64,000 nt of DNA from Argopecten irradians. Its lineage: Eukaryota > Mollusca > Bivalvia > Pectinida > Pectinidae. Below the pieces are notes generated by a model that saw only the letters and a list, made by a program, of their open reading frames with translations, did no database searches and was not told the origin of the DNA. Numbering within the stretch: the first letter of the stretch is position 1; each line of letters begins with the position of its first letter. Of the stretch, positions 22,183 to 34,200 are shown in pieces. Position numbers and translations under genes: made by a program. The stretch is from NCBI RefSeq assembly GCF_041381155.1, contig NC_091134.1, forward strand, positions 66,192,969 to 66,256,968, written 5' to 3'.

Positions 22183-25100
22183 TCATTGGTCCATGTCCTT
22201 CTTCAGTTTAGATAGTCTAGCCAGTCGTGCATCTCTCCATTTCCGTCGGGCGTCTAGTTGGGCTAGAGGGATTTGTTGGGCGAAGGCATCGTGTATAGTT
22301 TGTAGGGTTGGACCTTCAATCTTTGGGAAAGGGTCGAAACTTGACGCAACACGCTCTATCATACCTTGATACCGTTCCTGGTAACTAACCCAACCTGCAA
22401 AAGCGATGGAATGAAGGTATACATCACATATTTTTATATACAAAATTGAAGTATCTGGGTCTCAACCAATCTACGAAAACAAAGAATACACGAAAAGAAT
22501 GGCACCAACTGTAATACTAGAAAGCTGGAAACCCAATACCAGGCCTTATTGACACAAAATTGTTTTAAAGCATTTGGTCAATTTGATCCACGTGAATGAC
22601 GGTCAAGGTCATTAATATGAACAACCTAGCTTATCATTCCTTCCTCTAGCTTTAGATCGCCAAAGACATTGTCCTTTCAACGTTACATTTACTGACTTTG
22701 TGCAAATGGACGCAAATATGAATAACTTATGCAAAAACTGACGAAACATGTATTTGCATGTTATCAGCTGTCTATCCTATATCTATGATACTGATATTTA
22801 TATAGGTAACCGTAGTTGTGCCTGAATATGTCACTGTAACATATATGAATCGCCTTACCGTCGGCATTGAGATAGGCGGTCTCAAATGGCCCCATAAAGG
22901 CATATCGTCTGCCCAGTCCTTCAGACATGACTTTATCGACGTCCTCGGGACTCATCACTCCCGCCTATAACACAAAATACATGTTATTGTCTGACATGTA
23001 ACGCGTCATTTACAGGTCAGTTTGAAAACTTTAATACATATGCAGTACTCAGGAGTCCGTTTATCTATGTGACATTATTGGGAGAGAGGGAGATTGATTG
23101 AATAATATAATACAGAAGAAGACAGAAAGCTACGGTTGAATAATTTACCTTGACGATGTTCCAACACTCTCCAATGATGGCGTACTGTATCCGGTTGAGA
23201 ACGAATCCATCAATTTCTTTGTTCAGAACGACAGGTGCTTGTCCTATCTCAGTACAAAGACTTTTGGTCTTCGGTAAGACATCAGGGTCCGTCCAAGGTG
23301 CGGGGATTAGCTCTACCAAGGGCGCGTAAAATGGCGGATTAGTCTGCAAACAAAATTCATTTTCATAAACGTAGTTACATTAAATAATGGTATTCTTGTA
23401 ACTTGTATCAAATCCTTCTACTGTTCCTACAAGAATACATATAATGTATAAAGCCTACAAGTGAACAAAATCTGTCTCATATGTAGTTCCGTTCATTTCG
23501 TAAAATTCGTTAAAACATTTGCATTGAGTTTGAAGTAATAAGCACATTTCAAAGAGAACTATGGTGGAATATATCCATCCTGATTGAAAGGTTAAATTAG
23601 ATATATACGTACCGGATGTACAACTATGAATCTGTTACGATTCTTCAAGTCCTTGGAAAGAAGGGAAGGAACAAGACTACTAGCAGACGATCCCAAAATG
23701 GCTGAGGGCTCGAGCAGAGGGTCAATACTCCTGTAAACGGAGGTCTTCAGATCTAACCTCTCAGGCACACACTCCTATATGGGTAAGATTTCATGATCAA
23801 TCCATGATCAATATATTATAATAGTGTAAAGTAATCTGTAAATTTAATATTGGTTCACTGAGAGATTTCCGTACGTCATGGTATGAAGTTCCTCTCTTTA
23901 GTAGAATAGTACATAAAAATATATGTCACACATGTCAAGTTAAATTGTTTGCAAACTCCAAAAAAATCAATATTTCAAAAAGGTGAAAATTCACTGAATC
24001 CAATGAGGAAATGACACTGCCTCCATACATATATCACTAGTCAAAAAGAAAAACTGTGTGACGCAAAGGCGATTTTAAAAATTACATATATTATAAGCAG
24101 CATCGATGAGTTGTTTCGTTCTTCACGAATTTGTCTGTGGTGTTTGATATTTCAAAATATCTGATTATCAAATTGTCCCGAGCAACCCGTTACATGTTAT
24201 GCTGAACCCTAACTGATAATATTGGAGAAATGTGTGTCCTTGTTCATGCCCCATCCGAACAAGTCCGAGAGTAAACAAACGGGAGATAGCAGCTTACCAG
24301 GACAAACCATGCTCCTTTGATCGCTACGCTGAGGTCAGTGGCTCCGTTTATGCAACTGTGTTGCTGGTCCACCGTTAAAGTTCCCCTTAGGAGCCCCATC
24401 TCCTTCAGATCCACAAGCTGCGTCCGGATGTTGCTCAAAGCGTCAGTCACTTGGGACGCTTGGATGTCGTAGAGGTGGACTTTGTAGCCAGAGGATGCAA
24501 ACAACATCGCAAAGCTCTTTCCAATCAACCCACTTAAACAAAACCATATCACACATCCTTCAATTAACCTACACCTAGAGGATTTGCTGGAAAAAATGAC
24601 TAACAAATCTTTAAACCAATTACGATTATCGTCCCACATGAAAACATGAAATGATGAAAAGTTGGGAATTCTCATATGTCTTGAAGAACATTATCATTTA
24701 TGAAGCCATCATGCTTTCGTTCCCGCTATTTCGTTAATGCGGATGAGGTATACTCTTTTCTGATTTTTTATTTGCTGTTTTTCGTGATCAATTTTGACTC
24801 TGTAATGTTAAGCATAGATAAGTTACAGTAGTACAGCTAATGATTTGCAATTCCACCCAGATCAATACAAAGTACCATCAACTTTTTTATAATATACAGT
24901 TTCACTACTTAGATTGGTATCAGTACAATCTTGGGCACATGCTTTACTCCTGGTGCCAATCAAACTACAACTGTTACTGTTGTTTATAAACGTATGAAAA
25001 AAAATCTTAAAGTATGTCCGTTAAGAACACCTTGGTTAGCTCACAGATACCAGTGTTGTAAAGGATATGTGGGTAACTTGGTCATTCAAGTGTTGGCCTT

Positions 25101-25406
25101 TCGACCTTCCCTATATTCAAACGAAAGCAGTCTCTACTTTGTAGTCATACGTATATTGCAATGAATACGTTAACATGTTGCGTGGTAATGAATGAATATT
25201 CATAAAGATGGCATACGCATATGAATAGTATAGAAATAATTGTACGTAAAGCTGAGATGTTGATAAAGCCAATTTGTAATTGTATACGCCATTGAATTCG
25301 TCAACTGCCTTGTAATATAAACATATATATCAAGGATGCGACACATTAAAACATCTCACCTCCCCACGATGCAGATTTTGTCCTGTTTTATCTTTGTCTC
25401 CGCCAT
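22183..25406 (-). CDS. CRYL1: Lambda-crystallin / L-gulonate 3-dehydrogenase-like gene, copy B, complete
   Basis: Six coding exons read on the - strand: 25406-25360, 24532-24298, 23774-23613, 23343-23149, 22964-22859 and 22394-22183. All have AG/GT borders and continuous phase, giving 957 nt or 318 codons plus stop; human CRYL1 is 319 residues. The N-terminal Rossmann motif GSGLIG spans exons 1-2 (residues 15-20). SSASSL and VVHP-TNPP hold the presumed catalytic serine and histidine (His about 147), and [11 protein letters not shown] the asparagine (about 198). The C-terminus ends [21 protein letters not shown] (first 20: [20 protein letters not shown]). The likely role is cytosolic NAD-dependent oxidation of L-gulonate in the uronate cycle, inferred from the family. 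The start is the first ATG before a GTGAGA donor. It is convergent with copy A; the C-terminal exons have diverged considerably. Confidence 0.95.
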
Positions 25407-25612
25407 AGTCCCTGTGCAATCCTGAATTCCCTACACATGTACAAGAGGTCCACGTGACTCGCAGTACTTTTACATACACATGTCCTTCTATATGGAAGCC
25501 CAGTGCCAACGATTCTTGTGTTCCAGTTAATGGTCCTTGTACTTTCAGCTTTCATGATAATTTCACTCTCCTTTTTGGTCTCGGACGTGCACCTGGTGTG
25601 ATCAGGGTTTTT

Positions 25613-26181
25613 CCTAGCCCGAGATACTCTGGCCCTGACACCAGACTTAGACATTATAACAGATAGATGTCTGGCGTAGGGCCAGAGCGCAGTAGTACTC
25701 GAAAACCTAGAATAAGCCGATACCGTTTTGTATCGGGCCAGGTCATCTCCGATTCAGACTTCTTACAGAATATTACCACGGAGAATCGCCACTTACCTTG
25801 GTCTTTTCAACAAATGAATAATTTATCTACTCATAGTCATCAATTTCATCACATATGCACGTTCTATAGTGTCAACACAGTAGTTTCTTTTCCGCAACTT
25901 TAAATTTCCCTCGTCGTCGTCGCCATTTTCTCGTAGTATGCAAATCACCTTTAATCTCGACGGATTGCTTTATTTGGGTAGATATAATATTCATTTGTTT
26001 AATAGACTAAGGTTAGTGATGCTTCTCGGTGGTCAGCTGAATCGGAGATGACCTGACCCGATACCAAACGGCGTCGGCTTATTCCAGGTTTTCGAGAACT
26101 ACTGCGCTCTGGCCCTACGTCGGACATCTATCTGTTATGAAGTCTAAGTCTGGTGTCAGGGCCAGAGTATCTCGGGCTAGG
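25613..26181. mobile_element. MITE-like element with 145-bp inverted arms, upstream of CRYL1 copy B
   Basis: Arms 25613-25757 and 26037-26181 are inverted copies, about 93% identical, ending CCTAGCCCGAGATACTCTGG. They flank ~280 bp with no coding capacity. The 11-bp direct repeat GTTTTTCCTAG at 25607-25617 and 26180-26190 overlaps the ends and may be the target duplication. The near arm lies ~200 bp upstream of the CRYL1 copy B start codon. Confidence 0.85.
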
Positions 26182-28990
26182 TTTTTCCTAGAGTAAGTAC
26201 ACGATGTGACAACGTACTCAGTGGCAAACGTAGTCACATACTTAGTACTATTAACGACGGACTCATTTTGAACGTGTCCGTCAACGTCGGAAAAAATAGG
26301 AGAGTTTTTTTCTGAGCAGTAAAGAATAAACCCCTGTTTTGCTTTGTTCCAATAGATGCTTCTGACATTTGATGATAATTGCTGCCTTATCACTATAGGA
26401 TTAACAGCTTTCACCATTCCGTTTGGGTTAACTAAGATGTGACCGAGGAACTTTGACATCGCAGTCTGTTGTGCTTTTTATGAAAATCAAAGTTAAATCT
26501 AAGACATTTTGTTTACATTATAATTTTTGAAAGTTTGTAGTTACACTAGCGGAAATGTATCTGCGTTGTTTAGATGCCGACCTGCTGTATCCATTACAGG
26601 CACACTTTTTTCAGTTTATTTTGTAATCACGAATTTCTAACCAACACTATGTATGGTATCAATTATATCTCGTTAAGATATGCGTCTCTGATATGTAGAG
26701 CCCGTTTAATAAAACAAACTAGGATAAAAATATTTCCGTTTTTCTGTACCGTAGAGTTCATACCCTTGATACTATAATACACACATATATATACAACACT
26801 GCTGGTTAGCTATTTGTGCCAGGTCCCTGTGGGCCTATAAACGAAACATTTTCGGTGATTGTCTGTTTTGCAAGTGAATACGGCAGGTTTGTTTAAAGGG
26901 CGATTTTTGATCCTTCGATTTCATAGGTTTATCTACATGAACTATTTTTATAATACACGTCATTCACCTTTATTCTAGGTCATTGGTTCAATGTTCGGTC
27001 ATTGTACACGTTTGTGATTACAAAAAAAGAATGAATTGTTACGTAAAGTGGGCCTTTAATACACAATCTATTTTACTGTATTGTCACAGGCCTTAGCATC
27101 AACTATCAAGGTTAAACACTCGGTGAGCAAGGCCATATCCATGCAGTGAAATACTTTCAGGTGAGGAGTTCCATATATATACTGTTTATTGTCGATCTGG
27201 GTTTCCGTACAGGTAACGCTTGTTTCAGAGGTCTATGAAGGCAGAAAGGCGATAAGACATGGCGTATAAAAAGTGCCGACAATCTGATAACGAGAAACAT
27301 CGCCAGGTGATCATAATTGGATCGAATGCGTGTAATATTGATCAAACAAGCAAACAAATGAACAAAATCTGAATGAAAAACAACCGCCAGAGTATAATTT
27401 GTTACCATTTGCGATAGACCGCACGTCAATTAAAACAAAAATTGAGACAATGTATGGGAGAAATATCAAAGATGCCAAAGACATTTCGCTTATAATGTTC
27501 TCACCGAAGTACAAATATCAGTCAGAAAAAGTAAAGGGGCCGAACATAGTTTCAATAAGAAAGGCGCCGAGTAGATACAAAGAAGTAAATAATTTAGGAA
27601 TTCGATGACATCAAATAGTCTCTCTAAAATGTCAAAAGAAGTACCAATATGCACAAGAGATTTCTAACGACTAAAACGAGGAAAAAAGAACCAATGTCAG
27701 TAGAAAGCAATGACAGGATGATTCCAAAATACAAATGTGTTAAAGTGAGTACCATGTGCAAAGATGTGAAGGTGAATACAGTGATAAAGTACAACGAACA
27801 AATGTGTCAATGTGGGTCCCAAAGACAATCCAGTGAAGTTGAACCTAAAGGGAATAGTAGCAAATTGGAATAAATAAACATGCATATAGCGATACAAAAA
27901 CATCAAACAAGTGAGTTCAGTAACCTATGTAACAAGATGGTTATAAGTCATATTGGCACCAACGTGAATCCGATCAATAAAGCTCATAAAACACACATGT
28001 AATGAACGACTAGTAACTAGTCTCAAGCACCTGGATATTTTAACATCTAAAGATCATGGAATTACACCATATCTCGAAGCATTTATTAAACATGAAAAAA
28101 ACCCAATACGAAATCTACAGAGTGGACAAAATCCAAGATGGTACCCTGTCAACCATTGTTGTTTTCCGATTGGTTCCAAACTGGAATTTGCACAGGGAAG
28201 GTTTCTATTCCATGCTTTCGATTAGCGGGTATTTTATAAGAGACAAGGTAAATCGAAAATGCGATGATGTCCTGTGATCTCTTGAAACCATCTCTCTGAT
28301 TGCTGTGGAATACCGGAAATCTCGGTGTGTTGCGATTGACAAAGTATGGTCGAAATCAAAGATCGTCACCCGTCAGCCATTTTCTGGTCGATCATAAAAG
28401 GATTATGCACAACAAGATATATGGACCAATAGGAATATTCATACAAGATTAGAGACAGGTAATGTAATAACCTTGTGAAAAATAGTAACTACCTTCTGTA
28501 AAATAGTAACTACGAGACATGTTCCCAGACAGGTGACGGAGAAAAAAGGTCATTTGAATAGTCCACCATATTAAGACCATGGTAGGCCTATATATTTTTG
28601 TATTGAATCATATGGCCGTTAAAAGGATACTTTGAAAATCTTAGTCACAATCATAATGCGAGATGAATTTGACACATTGGTTCACATTGTCAAATATGTC
28701 TCGAGCAGCATTGAATCAAGGCCGGGTTGACTCGTTTCATCATCTCCCCCTGTGATGCTTGTTAGTTTAGGACTTTGATGAGAAATTCTGCAACTCACGT
28801 GAGGTTAATAACTGGATAAAGTTGATGATTCTTCACCAATAGAGCCTAATGTAATGTTTCCAGAACTTTTTATTGTTTGATTTCTAGATTGCCATCCCCG
28901 TACATATACATATGTACGTACACATTCGATGTCAGGAGCATACACAATGCGAGTACAAAGTTACGTGGACCCCGGGAAAAGAAAAGTGAG
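26182..28990. other. Unassigned intergenic stretch
   Basis: AT-rich DNA with no recognised exon. A 114-codon - strand frame at 26115-26459 starts with ATG just outside the MITE and contains GHILVNPNGMVKAVNPIVIR; I do not recognise it, and its last third is MITE arm. A lysine/methionine-rich + strand frame at 27649-27873 has no familiar motif. Either could be chance. Confidence 0.4.
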
Positions 28991-28997
28991 TCATTAA

Positions 28998-29353
28998 AGA
29001 TGCTCCACCGCCGACCGAGCATTAATGATGTTAATTATTTGAACAATAATTGGTCTTTTATCGTGTATATATATGCCTAATTAACACAAAAAATAATATA
29101 AAATAATTTATTTCGCCTGTGGTGCATGCGCAATCAGTACTTCATTCCATATAGGATATAGTGTCACGGCATTTTTTCGGGATGCAATTAATAATTTTTC
29201 ATATTTTTAACTTGAAGTAAAATTAAAAGCTCAAACTTTTCAATGGTGGTAATGGTGTAAAGTAAGTAACTTTTGTAACTGGAGAAAAATACTAAGTCGT
29301 CTGCTCCTGTTTTTAATAGTGAAAAAATACCATTTGTCAGCGATGGAGCATCT
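28998..29353. mobile_element. 356-bp MITE, copy 1, TTAA-flanked
   Basis: Ends are inverted AGATGCTCCACCGCYGAC. TTAA lies directly outside both ends (28994-28997 and 29354-29357), the target duplication used by piggyBac-type transposases. It is a same-length reverse-complement partner of 30634-30989. No coding. Confidence 0.9.
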
Positions 29354-29379
29354 TTAAATAAATGTATTTAAAAAAACAG

Positions 29380-29935
29380 GTCCAATAGGGCTGTATCGCT
29401 CACCTGTTCCAGGCCAAGTACACAAACTGGCAACTTGGAGGTTTCAAATTTGAACTTAATTTATTCATTTCTACAGAAGGATTGTAAATAATTTGCTACA
29501 TTTCACATATTTGGTCCCGCACTTCAGGCCCCTGAGGGAACAGAGCGTGTTCCCATTTACCCAAGGAAGCTTCGAACCAATTATGAACTGAATCCCTTTG
29601 TTCTATAGAATGATTTCAAGAAATTCGCTACATTTAACCCATTGGGGCCTGCCCCTCGGGCCCCTGGGGGACCAGACCCACCATTTATACAAAATTGGTT
29701 CGCCTTCATCCAAGGAAGCTTCAGACCAAATTAGAACCGAATTCCTTTATTCCTACAGAAGATGGATTTTTCAGACCCACCATTTATACAAGATTGGTTC
29801 CCCTTCATCCAAGGAAGCTTCGGACCAAATTTGATCAAAATCCATTAAGCCATTCATGACTAGTAGGGATTTTTGTGAAAAGTAAACGGACGACAGACAC
29901 TGGATGCCGCACGTTCAGCCAGGTGAGTTAAAAAT
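29380..29935. mobile_element. Short GCTCACCTG-ended dispersed element
   Basis: Begins GGGCTGTATCGCTCACCTG and ends CCAGGTGAG-TTAAAAA after a GGACGACAGAC-type stretch. The same end words bound the large element at 41793-45876. The interior has two or three diverged copies of a ~100-bp unit containing CCAAGGAAGCTTC and CCCCTGGGGGACCAGA. No protein coding. Confidence 0.7.
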
Positions 29936-30633
29936 AACACTGTATACACCAATGTTGACTATATATTGTTTATATTTATTAAGGAAGCATATTTATTACA
30001 CATGAAACAAAACACCAGTTACCAGCACCGAGTTAAGAGTTAACAGAACAATATCACTGGTACATTGCAATGAATTCCTTGTGGACATACATCCCTAGAC
30101 ACACTATAACATTCTTACCATTACAGATGTGACGTTTCTTCTATACACATCAAGTTTTTAAATTCTAGACTGCATCTTTAAATTTATGATATTTCTGCAA
30201 CATTTCAACGCTTAATTCAACCTTATATTGGTAATTTATATTCCAGAAACACAACCATGGGTTAATATGATTTTACATTAAATCTTAAATAATAGGAATG
30301 CCATGTTAAAATATCAATGTGTATTGATGTTATTCATCTTGACTAAAAGGTTTATATATATAGTTGGAGGTGTTCATGAAACCCTAACTAAAAGTATTTC
30401 AATGGATGCAGTGTAGTTTGGTTAGCTGTAATGTAAATCATAAGTCAGCATGGATCAGGACAGGGAAATCGTATGTACAGTACATGCATGATGATATTAA
30501 TAATATCTGTTGCTAGACTTCAATTTAACACAACAAAAACAATATATCCATTGCACTTTTTTATAAACATTCTTATATCAGAAGATAAAAATTTATTGAA
30601 ATACTGTAAAAAATAAATTCATATGTTCTTTAA

Positions 30634-30989
30634 AGATGCTCCACCGCTGACAATTGGTATTTTTTCACTATAAAAAACAGGAGCAGACGATTTAGTATTT
30701 TTCTCCAGTTACAAAAGTTACTTACTTTACACCATTCCCACCATTGAAAAGTTTGAGCTTATAATTTTACTACAAGTTAAAAATATGAAAAATAATTAAT
30801 TGCATCCCGAAAAAATTCCGTGACACTATATCCTATATGGAATGAAGTACTGATTGCGCATACACCAAAAGCGAAATAAATCATTTTATATTATTTTTTG
30901 TGTTAATTAGGCATATATATACACGATTAAACACCAATTATTGTTCAAATGGTTAACACCATTTATGCTCTGTCGGCGGTGGAGCATCT
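30634..30989. mobile_element. 356-bp MITE, copy 2, TTAA-flanked, opposite orientation
   Basis: Reverse complement of the copy at 28998-29353 with scattered substitutions and the same 356-bp length. TTAA at 30630-30633 and 30990-30993. It lies ~230 bp beyond the ALKBH3 stop codon, possibly in or near the 3' UTR. Confidence 0.9.
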
Positions 30990-31216
30990 TTAAATATTTC
31001 TGTTTTCTTTTTTAATACATGAATTGTGTAAAGCTGACTACAACAGTCTCAGGATTTCATTTCTAAGTGTATGCATAATACAGTATTATAAACATGCTTA
31101 TATTAGAAAGGAAACCTCTGCATCAGTTAAATATGGTCGTACATTAATAAGGTAACATTTTTACTGAAGTCACAATATCAGCAGATCACAGATGGCTGAA
31201 GGATTTAGCAGTTTCT

Positions 31217-34200
31217 TTATTCGGGAAAAATCACTCGAAAAGTTAAGTTGATTCTAGGATCTCTGTCATGGTATTCTCGTGGTATCCTATGCTGAAACAG
31301 ACCGTAAAGAAAACATGCTAATCAGGATAAACTCACTAAAGTAATGTTCAATCATTTAATAAATACATAAATGTATGTGTTGATACATATACTGGTGTCA
31401 ATAATTAATGTTATATTACAGAGGAATGTGTTAATAATTGTACTGGTGTCAATAATCACTGTATTTTCCAGAGTATAATTTGCAACTATTTTTCCCTGAA
31501 AATCAGAAGTGCGACATATGCACCAGTGCGACTTATCCATGAACGACAACAAAAACCTGACAATGTTTTTGCATTATTACGTCATGGTTCTGTAATGTTA
31601 TATTACAGAGGAATATTCCCTACCTTATCTACACTATAGTTGTTCATACAGAAATGTTGTTATTAGGTTATTACCTTATCTGTGTGGTGAACATTTTCTA
31701 CAGTACTCCACAAATTTTTTTGTGATATCATTTTATAGTGCTATCTCACTGAAGTATACATACAGTGACACCCAATAGGCTAATGCAGAGACAATTTACT
31801 GTTACTTTGGTAACAGAGCTTACCTGTTATTATGGAAACACTCAAACATAGCTCACCCGTTTCTATAGAGATAGATCTTACCTATTACTATAGAGACAGA
31901 ACTTACCAGTTATTATGAGTACACAGCTTACCTATTACTATGACTCAGCTTACCCGATACTATGACAACATAGCAAACCCGATACTATGACTACAAAGCT
32001 TACCTATTACTATGACTCAGCTTACCCGATACTATGACAACATAGCTACCCGTTACTATGACTACAAAGCTTACCTATAACTATGGCTACAAAGCTTACC
32101 TGTTACTATGACTACACAGCTTACCTATTACTATGACTACACAGCTTACCTGTTACCATGACTACACAGCTTACCTGTTACTATCACAACATAGCTTACC
32201 CGTTACTATGACTACAAAGCTTACCTGTTAGTATGACTACACAACTTACCTGTTACTATGACTACACAGCTTACCTGTTACTATGACTACACAATTTACC
32301 TGTTACTATGACTACACAGCTTACTTGTTACTATGACTACAAAGCTTTACTATGATTATAACTACACAGCTTACCTGTTACTATGACTACAAATCTTACC
32401 TGTTACTGTGACTACACAGCTTACTTGTTACTATGACTACGCAGCTTAACTGTTACTATGACAACACACCTTACCTGTTACTATGACTACAAAGCTTACC
32501 TGTTACTATGACTACAAAGCTTACCTGCCAGTCCTCCTGAACACAGCCTTCCATGATCAGTAGAGAGCCGTGAGTAAGGGGGATCATCACATGTTCACTG
32601 TGTTCGTAATCTTGCCCAGATTCCTGAGGTTTAAAAAACAGTTATTTGTAAAATATTATTAACATTTCTTTTACAAAAACATTTTAATTAAAACTACTTT
32701 TCAGCTCATGGCACTGGGGGCTTTTACTGTAAATTCAGTGTAGCAGGGAACAGCATATGTTGAGAAATTCTTACATATTTCCATGAAAACAAATAACACC
32801 AAACAGCCAAGCTAAATCACATCCAGGCATGGATGGATTTCCTTCCTTTTACATCCGTATTTATCAAATTAGTATGTATACCACAATAACAAACATCAAG
32901 GTTTTGAGTTGGGTGAGAGATAGTCTACTAGAATAGCTCTGACAACTTTCTATATCCACAGTTATAGTTAATCAGTTATTCAGTAACAACCACTAAATAT
33001 AACGAGATGTTTGATATATCAAATACTTCCAACTCTTCTACTTAGATTTAGGAATACATCAGAAGATTTTACATTCTCCAACTATTCACTGATTTGTCAC
33101 TATTTCTAGTTGAGAGAGATTAATAGAATCTTACATGGGTCTGTTAATTTATAAGTGGAACCCGAGTGGAAGATTTTGGCCGGTCAACCTGAGGCTTGGT
33201 GATGGTTGGTGGCCAATATCTTTCACGAGGTTTGAGATATCCCTGTCCACTTGATAGAACCATGTTTGATTCTTTTTCTCCCACACTTTCATGAAACATT
33301 ATGAAATGCAGTTTTTAGAAACATTTCCAAAGTGCTGCCATCATAGGAACGTCGCAGTGTGTCTAAATTAATGATGCCACCGACAATAGACACCATATGT
33401 ATTGATGACGTCACCTCATTGTCTAGCGCGTGTGAGCTGTCTTTTTTCCCTACCCTCGTAAAAGAGTTATTTTTTCCCTAGCAACCGCGGGATAATCCTG
33501 TCAAGTATGGGAGAATTCCCTGTCAACACCTTGGGTATGACAGATTGTGCATGCTAACCTGAAGCTGTTAAAAAAATTACGTAACTTCATGATTTTGTAC
33601 AGTGTGACCGTGGGATGCATTGTCAATAACGTCATCAATATTGATCTGCAGTCTGAGTCAACGGACCATGTTCATGTTGCAGTGAAAAGGTATTTTTAAA
33701 GGGACAATTCAGTGAGGCTAGTTCTGCTACAAAATCATGAAGCAAAATATGGCATAAACATATTGTTCTACAAACCTTATGAAACATATAACATATAATA
33801 TTGACAAATTCCACGTCATTGTGAAGTATTTTAGTTGATACCGTTAAAATTCCAAATGGTATAGCAAAACAATTAATAATATGTACGCTGTACCAATACT
33901 AGATCCAATGTCATGTACATTAAACAAATGAAACGCATAACCACTGAGGAGTTGATAAAATGAGTTTTTAGGAAGACAGTTTAGCTAGTAAGGTACACTA
34001 CTATAAGAATGATTTGAGTAGTTCTAGACAAAAGTTTCATTAATCCAAGAGCAAGTGCCAGGGTTTAGCATACAAGACGTATACGTCCAACCACAATATG
34101 TAATGGCAGACAGCGAGCGAGTTGAACATTTCATACATTTTACCACCATGGTTGGCATATTATAGTGAAACCAACTCAATTTACTTCCATTAGAGTTGGT

